This document shows, in pieces, positions 6,255 through 10,568 of a stretch of DNA of 10,568 nt. The notes beneath the pieces are model-generated. The model made no database searches. It was not told the origin of the DNA and worked only from the letters and a program-made list of their open reading frames with translations. A program made the position numbers and the translations under genes. The stretch covers positions 257 to 10,824 of the forward strand of contig DCGW01000003.1 in assembly GCA_002315335.1 (NCBI GenBank), written 5' to 3'. The number at the start of each line of letters is the position of its first letter. Position 1 is the first letter of the stretch. The stretch comes from Firmicutes bacterium UBA1768 (GTDB lineage Bacteria > Bacillota > Clostridia > Peptostreptococcales > Anaerovoracaceae).

Positions 6255-7055
6255 TTGGGATTAAAATTTTGCTCACTTTCCAGCGGCAGCAGCGGAAACT
6301 GCTACCTTATAGGATCTGAAAATACAAACATACTTGTTGATGCGGGAATTTCGGCAAAAAAAACCGAGGAGGCTTTGTCATCCCTTGGTCTATCCTTCGC
6401 TGATATTTCTGCAGTTCTTGTCTCACATGAGCACTCCGACCATATAAAAGGAATTGATACTATTTCAAAAAAATACGGGCTTCCAATTTATTCCAACAGC
6501 GGAACCCGAGAGGCTATGATACCCCTTTGCAAAAACAGTGACCTCATTGATTTTCGCAATTTTTCTCAAGGACTGCCATTTTGCATAGGGGACATCACTA
6601 TAGAGGCCTTTAATGTTTCTCACGATGCGGCAGAAACAGTAGGTTTTCTTGTTAAGCATGGTAATTCTTCTCTCTGTACGGCAACAGATACGGGCTGTGT
6701 TACTCCGGAAATACACCGTGCACTCTGTGAATCAGACCTTGTCGTTCTTGAGGCCAACCATGACGAGAATGTTCTAAAAATGGGAAACTACCCCTGGTTC
6801 CTAAAACAGAGAATATTGGGAAGCCAGGGCCACCTTTCCAATGAGGCAGCCGGGGAAGAAATTGTTAAAACCATGGTGGATAGTCCGCGAAAACGAAGAT
6901 TTCTTCTTGCTCATCTGAGCAAAGAGAACAACTTTCCTGAAATGGCATATCAAACCATAGTAAATGTGCTGGAAAGAAACAGCCTTTTCCTTGGGTCAAC
7001 ATTGAAGATAGAATTATTAAACAGGGATAAACCAAGCAAGATTTACACTGTATGA
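6255..7055 (+). CDS. yycJ: YycJ/WalJ metallo-beta-lactamase-fold hydrolase
   Basis: A 266-residue cytoplasmic metallo-hydrolase of the YycJ family. The N-terminal FCSLSSGSSGNCYLI signature (5-19) is followed by the zinc motif H58-x-H60-x-D62-H63. Further likely ligands are His123 (VSHDA), Asp145 (ATDTG) and His193 (GHLSNE). Biochemical work links the family to nuclease activity on DNA and to cell-wall and division phenotypes, but the physiological substrate is not settled. The start is TTG at 6255, because AGGAG (6243-6247) lies seven bases upstream and the signature requires it. The gene follows yycI by ten bases and precedes rlmH by four, as in Bacillus-type yyc operons. Confidence 0.92.
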   Translation: MGLKFCSLSSGSSGNCYLIGSENTNILVDAGISAKKTEEALSSLGLSFADISAVLVSHEHSDHIKGIDTISKKYGLPIYSNSGTREAMIPLCKNSDLIDFRNFSQGLPFCIGDITIEAFNVSHDAAETVGFLVKHGNSSLCTATDTGCVTPEIHRALCESDLVVLEANHDENVLKMGNYPWFLKQRILGSQGHLSNEAAGEEIVKTMVDSPRKRRFLLAHLSKENNFPEMAYQTIVNVLERNSLFLGSTLKIELLNRDKPSKIYTV

Positions 7056-7059
7056 AGCT

Positions 7060-7497
7060 ATGAAAATCACTATTATTGCTCCGGGCAAGCTTAAAGAAGC
7101 CTATCTGCGAGACGCTCAAGCCCACTTCAGTAAAATAATATCCAAAAGCATCGACTTTGAAATAGTCGAGGTTCAGGACGAAAGAAATGATGTGGGCGAT
7201 GATTCGGTAAAAAGGCTTGAAGGCGAACGCATATTAAAAAGAATTAACCCTCGGGACTTCGTTATAGCACTTGCAATTGATGGTCAGGCCGTTTCTACGG
7301 AAAAACTGGAGGCTAAAATCAAAAAAATCAGCTTGCAAGACAAAAAAGATATTACTTTTGTTATCGGCGGCTCATTGGGTTTGTCTGAAGAGGTGCTGTC
7401 AAGGGCAAACCTTCGTATTTCCTTTTCGCCAATGACATTCCCGCACCAGGTAATGAGAATAATTCTGCTGGAACTGCTGTCACGACTTCATTTATGA
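7060..7497 (+). CDS. rlmH: RlmH, 23S rRNA pseudouridine-1915 N3-methyltransferase, C-terminally truncated
   Basis: A 145-residue SPOUT-class methyltransferase. RlmH methylates N3 of pseudouridine 1915 in helix 69 of 23S rRNA. Family features are present up to residue 138: the MKITIIAPGKLKEAY start, EGERILKRI, LAIDG, the SAM-loop IGGSLGLS (102-109) and MTFPHQVMRIILLE (125-138). The expected ending, a YRA-x-x-I segment, a GEPY motif and a final His-Lys, is replaced by LLSRLHL and a stop. No other frame restores the tail, so this is a true loss of about a dozen residues. The ATG is four bases after yycJ without a clear ribosome site, so translation is probably coupled. The last ten bases overlap the 3' end of a second RlmH-like gene on the other strand. 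Confidence 0.9.
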   Translation: MKITIIAPGKLKEAYLRDAQAHFSKIISKSIDFEIVEVQDERNDVGDDSVKRLEGERILKRINPRDFVIALAIDGQAVSTEKLEAKIKKISLQDKKDITFVIGGSLGLSEEVLSRANLRISFSPMTFPHQVMRIILLELLSRLHL

Positions 7498-7895
7498 TAG
7501 GTTTCACCGCTGATTATCTTATATGCCCGATAAATCTGTTCGAGCACAATAACGGATACCAAGTCCGAAGATAATGAAAACTGAGAAACCGAAAGCTTAA
7601 TATCATCAGGCTCACTGACATAGTCTTCGCCTACTATAATATTTATTGAGGACACCCCCGAGTTTTCCGCACTTGATATTTTTTCAGCCAGGCCTTCGGA
7701 GGAAATAGTTTGTCCGGTGCTGCAAACAACAACCACTGGGGATTTTCGGTTCAAACTCTTCTTTGCTTTTTCTTGATTTTTTGCACAGACAATCTTCAGT
7801 TTACAAAATCTCCCAAGCCTTTTCTCGTATTCTTTTCTTGCCTCATTATAAAATGAAGGTGTTTTTTCAGAAATAATTACCAAATTAATATTCAT
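7488..7895 (-). CDS. Divergent RlmH-like protein with an intact tail and a degraded SAM loop
   Basis: A 135-residue protein related to RlmH over its whole length. It starts MNINLVIISEK, has EYEKRLGRFCKLKI (22-35), and ends with LEQIYRAYKI (118-127) and GETYHK (130-135), the conserved RlmH tail. The glycine-rich SAM loop is lost: IIVGEDYVSEP (86-96) stands where active enzymes have IGGSxGLS, and the TFPHQ motif is SSDLV (109-113). On its own it is unlikely to bind SAM normally. The ATG at 7895 is chosen over upstream ATGs at 7943 and 7913, because it aligns with the family start. An AGGA lies close upstream, and GGTAGG lies slightly farther up. It has its own promoter (7947-7975). It may be a pseudoenzyme partner of the truncated RlmH, or a paralogue with another role. 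Confidence 0.85.
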   Translation of the reverse strand: MNINLVIISEKTPSFYNEARKEYEKRLGRFCKLKIVCAKNQEKAKKSLNRKSPVVVVCSTGQTISSEGLAEKISSAENSGVSSINIIVGEDYVSEPDDIKLSVSQFSLSSDLVSVIVLEQIYRAYKIISGETYHK

Positions 7896-7946
7896 TATCC
7901 TAATACCTACCATATATACTATTATTAAAAAGATATATCCCAAGAT

Positions 7947-7975
7947 ATTTTATCCTTTTGGAGCTAATTCGTCAA
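7947..7975 (-). promoter_or_regulatory. Promoter of the divergent RlmH-like gene
   Basis: Reading the minus strand, TTGACG (7975-7970) and TAAAAT (7952-7947) are 17 bp apart, each with five of six consensus bases. Transcription should begin near 7940, giving a leader of about 45 bases to the ATG at 7895. The promoter argues that the minus-strand gene is expressed and not merely a relic. Confidence 0.7.
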
Positions 7976-8027
7976 AAAGTATTTAAAAATAAGGTCTATT
8001 CAATAAAAAATGCCACTTTTTACCGTC

Positions 8028-8065
8028 AAAACCACTAAAAAAACTTGACTTTACGTGGTTTTTTT
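8028..8065 (+). terminator. Hairpin with T-run overlapping the bcd promoter
   Basis: AAAACCAC plus TAAA (8028-8039) pairs with TTTA (8050-8053) and GTGGTTTT (8055-8062), with one bulged C (8054) and a ten-base loop. T59-T65 of the 8000s form the T-run. It has the shape of a plus-strand Rho-independent terminator, yet the nearest plus-strand gene upstream ends at 7497. The same bases hold the -35 box of the bcd promoter, so an operator role is an alternative. Confidence 0.55.
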
Positions 8066-8072
8066 GTATGAT
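8045..8072 (+). promoter_or_regulatory. Promoter of the bcd-etfBA operon
   Basis: TTGACT (8045-8050) and TATGAT (8067-8072) are 16 bp apart. Transcription should begin near 8079, giving a leader of about 90 bases. No Rex operator (TTGTTAAnnnnTTAACAA-like) was found here by eye, although Rex often controls bcd operons in Clostridia. Confidence 0.7.
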
Positions 8073-8088
8073 TAATGTTAGGGTATTT

Positions 8089-8133
8089 CTGAGAGGATAA
8101 CTATGCCTTTTTTTGGGTGCTATCCTTCTTCAG
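8089..8133 (+). promoter_or_regulatory. Leader hairpin that covers an upstream in-frame bcd start
   Basis: CTGA (8089-8092) pairs with TCAG (8130-8133), and AGGATA (8094-8099) pairs with TATCCT (8121-8126), with a small internal loop. The stem includes GAGAGG (8091-8096), which is a plausible ribosome site six bases before an ATG at 8103 that is in frame with bcd. The main bcd start lies farther down at 8172. Confidence 0.5.
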
Positions 8134-8171
8134 ATAAAAAATCTTACTTGACTAAAAAAGGAGGAGTTCAA

Positions 8172-9320
8172 ATGAATTTTAATCTTACCAAAGAACAAGA
8201 AACAGTTAGAAAAATGGTAAGAAAGTTTGCTACTAACGAAGTTGAGCCAATTGCAGCAGAATGCGACCTCGAACACAGATTCCCGGTTGAAAACGTTGAG
8301 AAAATGGCTAAGTATGGTCTTATGGGTATCCCATATCCTGTAGAGCTCGAAGGCGCAGGTGGAGACCACGTTTCATACGCTATCACAGTAGAAGAATTAT
8401 CAAGATGTTGCGCATCAACAGGCGTTATCTGTTCAGCTCACACATCACTGTGCACATGGCCTATCTTTGGATGGGGTACAGAAGAACAGAAGAAAAAGTA
8501 CGTTCCAGACCTCGCTTCAGGTAGAAAGATCGGTGCTTTCGGTTTAACAGAACCTGGTGCTGGTACAGATGCTGCTGGTCAGCAGACAGTTGCTGTAAAG
8601 CAGGGTGACCACTATGTATTAAACGGTTCAAAAGTATTTATCACAAACGGTGGATATGCTGATACATTTGTTATCATGGCTATGACAGACAGATCAAAGG
8701 GCACAAGAGGCGGTATCTCAGCATTTATCGTTGAAAAAGGCTTCGAAGGCTTCTCAATTGGTAAGACAGAAGATAAGCTTGGTATTAAGGCTTCATCAAC
8801 AACAGAACTTATCATGCAGGATTGTATCGTTCCAGCTGAAAACCTCCTTGGTAAGGAAGGCGACGGCTTCAAGGTTGCTATGACAACTCTGGACGGCGGA
8901 CGTATCGGTATCGCATCACAGGCTCTCGGTATTGCTCAGGGTGCATTCGACAAGACAGTTGAATACATGCAGGCAAGAAAGCAGTTTGGTAAAACATTAA
9001 GCAAGTTCCAGGCACTCCAGTTCGAAATGGCTGCTATGAAGGCTGAAATCGAATGTGCTAGACTTCTCATCTACAGAGCTGCTAACTTTAAGGATTTACA
9101 CCAGGATTACTCAGAAGCTGCTGCTATGGCTAAGTTAGTTGCCGGCGAAACAGCTATGAAGGTAACAACAAAGGCTGTTCAGTTCCACGGTGGTTATGGT
9201 TACACAAGAGATTACCCTGTAGAAAGAATGATGAGAGACGCGAAGATCACAGAAATCTACGAAGGTACATCAGAAGTTCAGAAGATCGTTATCGCAAGCA
9301 AAATTTTCGGAAAGAAATAA
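8172..9320 (+). CDS. bcd: Short-chain acyl-CoA dehydrogenase, probably butyryl-CoA dehydrogenase
   Basis: A 382-residue FAD enzyme that reduces crotonyl-CoA to butyryl-CoA in the butyrate pathway, working with EtfAB encoded just downstream. The acyl-CoA dehydrogenase layout is complete: N-terminal helices, LTEPGAGTDA (125-134) contacting FAD and substrate, a middle beta domain, ARKQFGK (268-274), and the catalytic base Glu364 in IYEGTSE. Butyryl-CoA specificity is inferred from context and overall resemblance. The ATG at 8172 fits the family start and has GGAGG (8160-8164) seven bases upstream. An in-frame ATG at 8103 would add 23 unrelated residues. Codon choice is extreme, with 15 of 17 serines TCA and nearly all threonines ACA. 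This suggests very high expression or foreign origin. Confidence 0.93.
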   Translation: MNFNLTKEQETVRKMVRKFATNEVEPIAAECDLEHRFPVENVEKMAKYGLMGIPYPVELEGAGGDHVSYAITVEELSRCCASTGVICSAHTSLCTWPIFGWGTEEQKKKYVPDLASGRKIGAFGLTEPGAGTDAAGQQTVAVKQGDHYVLNGSKVFITNGGYADTFVIMAMTDRSKGTRGGISAFIVEKGFEGFSIGKTEDKLGIKASSTTELIMQDCIVPAENLLGKEGDGFKVAMTTLDGGRIGIASQALGIAQGAFDKTVEYMQARKQFGKTLSKFQALQFEMAAMKAEIECARLLIYRAANFKDLHQDYSEAAAMAKLVAGETAMKVTTKAVQFHGGYGYTRDYPVERMMRDAKITEIYEGTSEVQKIVIASKIFGKK

Positions 9321-9335
9321 TTAGGAGGAATAGAA

Positions 9336-10145
9336 ATGGCATATAAAATTATCGTATGTGCAAAGCAGGTTCCTGATACAAACGAAATCAAGACAGATCC
9401 TGAAACAGGAACACTTATCAGAGACGGCGTACCATCAATCTTAAACAACGACGATGCTAATGCATTAGAAGAAGCTTTAAAGATTAAGGATGCATATCCT
9501 GGCACAACAATCACAGTAGTAACAATGGGTCCTCCACAGGCTGACGTAATGCTTAAAGAATGTCTCGCTATGGGCGCTGACGAAGCTGTTCTTTTATCAG
9601 ACAGAGCTCTCGGCGGTTCAGATACATGGGCAACATCAAACGCTATTTCAGCTGGTATCGAAAAGGCTGTTAAAGAATTTGGTGACTTTGATATTATCTT
9701 CGCTGGCAGACAGGCTATCGACGGCGACACAGCTCAGGTTGGTCCACAGATCGCTGAAAAGTTAGGCGTTCCACAGGTTACATACGTAAAGAACTTCAAG
9801 CTTGACGGCAAAACAGTTACAGTAGAAAGAGCTCTCGAAGACGGTTATGAAGTAATCGAGCTCCAGACACCTTGCTTACTTACAGCTATCAAGGAACTCA
9901 ACACTCCGAGATATATGTCCGTAAACGGAATCTTCGAAACCTACAGCAAGCCTTTAGCAGTTTACGATTATGAAACCTTAAAGGACGACCTTGATCCCTC
10001 CACTATCGGTCTTAAGGGATCCCCGACAAACATCTACAAGTCCTTCACACCTCCTGTAAAGGGTGTTGGCATGATGCTTGAAGGCGATGGCAAAGAAACC
10101 ACTGACAAGCTTGCAGGTATCTTAGCCGGCAAGCATATCATCTAA
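9336..10145 (+). CDS. etfB: Electron transfer flavoprotein beta subunit
   Basis: A 269-residue subunit of the EtfAB heterodimer that passes electrons between NADH, Bcd and, in bifurcating Clostridia complexes, ferredoxin. Family features are the start MAYKIIVCAKQVPDT, GRQAIDGDTAQVGP (124-137), and VERALEDGYEVIE from residue 163, which matches the EtfB signature region. AGGAGG (9323-9328) is seven bases before the ATG, and the gene follows bcd by 15 bases. Whether it bifurcates cannot be shown here, but the bcd-etfB-etfA order is that of known bifurcating complexes. Codon usage changes sharply near 9900: all 16 Thr codons before it are ACA and all five Ser are TCA; after it only two of eight Thr are ACA and no Ser is TCA. 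Confidence 0.95.
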   Translation: MAYKIIVCAKQVPDTNEIKTDPETGTLIRDGVPSILNNDDANALEEALKIKDAYPGTTITVVTMGPPQADVMLKECLAMGADEAVLLSDRALGGSDTWATSNAISAGIEKAVKEFGDFDIIFAGRQAIDGDTAQVGPQIAEKLGVPQVTYVKNFKLDGKTVTVERALEDGYEVIELQTPCLLTAIKELNTPRYMSVNGIFETYSKPLAVYDYETLKDDLDPSTIGLKGSPTNIYKSFTPPVKGVGMMLEGDGKETTDKLAGILAGKHII

Positions 10146-10162
10146 TGAAAGGGGTTATGAAC

Positions 10163-10568
10163 ATGGCTGAATATAATAGTGCTGCTATAGCAGAATTCAA
10201 AAATGTTTGGGTTTTCTGCGAACAGCGTCAGGGCAAAATGATGCCCACCACATTCGAACTTATTTCCGAAGGTAGAAGACTTGCTGACGAACTGGGCGTA
10301 CAGCTCTGCGGCGTTCTCCTTGGAAACAACATCGGCGGAATCGCTAAGGAAATCGGTGGCTACGGTGCTGACAAGGTATACGTTTATGACCATCCTCTCC
10401 TCGATGTTTACACAACAGATGCTTACACCAAGGTTATCAGCGATGCAGTTCAGGAATACAAGCCTGAAATCCTTATCTACGGTGCATCCAACATTGGTCG
10501 TGACCTCGGTCCAAGAGTTGCGGCAAGACTTCATACCGGTCTCTGTGCAGACTGTACACATCTTGATA
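10163..10568 (+). CDS. etfA: Electron transfer flavoprotein alpha subunit (5' part, runs off the window)
   Basis: The first 135 residues of EtfA are visible. The partner subunit of EtfB carries the second FAD in its C-terminal domain, which lies outside the window. The N-terminal part has the typical FCEQRQGKMMPTTFELISEG opening and the segment ASNIGRDLGPRVAARL, followed by TGLCADCT, which is well conserved in EtfA. Two in-frame ATGs exist (10157 and 10163). The second is preferred because GGGG at 10151-10154 is eight bases upstream, against two for the first. The gap to etfB is 17 bases, so it is in the same operon. Codon usage resembles the last quarter of etfB, not bcd. Confidence 0.93.
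   Translation, partial: MAEYNSAAIAEFKNVWVFCEQRQGKMMPTTFELISEGRRLADELGVQLCGVLLGNNIGGIAKEIGGYGADKVYVYDHPLLDVYTTDAYTKVISDAVQEYKPEILIYGASNIGRDLGPRVAARLHTGLCADCTHLD

Noticed and set aside
7475..7560. A frameshift hiding the missing rlmH tail
   Set aside because: None of the three plus-strand frames after 7475 encodes anything like a YRA, GEPY or terminal His-Lys tail.
7896..7943. Longer N-terminus of the RlmH-like protein, using ATG at 7943 or 7913
   Set aside because: RlmH proteins begin directly with the first beta strand, which matches ATG at 7895; the extension is hydrophobic and unrelated, and 7943 lies almost at the predicted transcript start.
10142..10561. Minus-strand open frame of 139 codons
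   Set aside because: It is antisense to the clearly recognisable etfA and contains no family features.

Overview
The window looks like an origin-proximal piece of a low-GC, butyrate-forming Clostridia chromosome, probably from the Oscillospirales/Ruminococcaceae side. The reasons are a chromosomal parA-parB pair, the Firmicutes-specific yycH-yycI-yycJ-rlmH series, strong GGAGG ribosome sites, several TTG starts, and a bcd-etfB-etfA operon for crotonyl-CoA reduction. The genus is inference only.

Layout. Positions 1-89 hold the tail of an unidentified reading frame and a Rho-independent terminator. A sigma-A-type promoter (124-152) then drives parA-parB (215-1864), which ends in an inverted repeat and a second strong terminator (1921-1970). 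A promoter and a long imperfect hairpin precede a stand-alone LytTR regulator (2201-2656). Its 3' end overlaps by 13 bp the convergent RNase HI gene (3189-2644, minus strand). Between rnhA and the next operon lies a GC-rich stretch with competing base-pairing options (3204-3310).

From 3410 a tightly packed plus-strand operon encodes a small secreted protein, YycH, YycI, the metallo-beta-lactamase-fold protein YycJ and an RlmH methyltransferase. Genes overlap or lie within 10 bp of each other. The WalK/WalR kinase and regulator that normally go with YycH/YycI are not in the window. RlmH lacks the family's C-terminal tail. It meets, tail to tail with a 10-bp overlap, a second and very divergent RlmH-like gene on the minus strand (7895-7488). 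That protein keeps the C-terminal tail but has lost the SAM-binding glycine loop. The two proteins have complementary losses, which is the most unusual feature of the window.

A divergent promoter region (7947-8072) separates the second RlmH-like gene from the bcd-etfB-etfA operon, which runs off the right edge. Bcd with the EtfAB flavoprotein reduces crotonyl-CoA to butyryl-CoA. Codon usage in bcd and the first 70% of etfB is extremely skewed (Ser TCA, Thr ACA) and changes abruptly near 9900 inside etfB.
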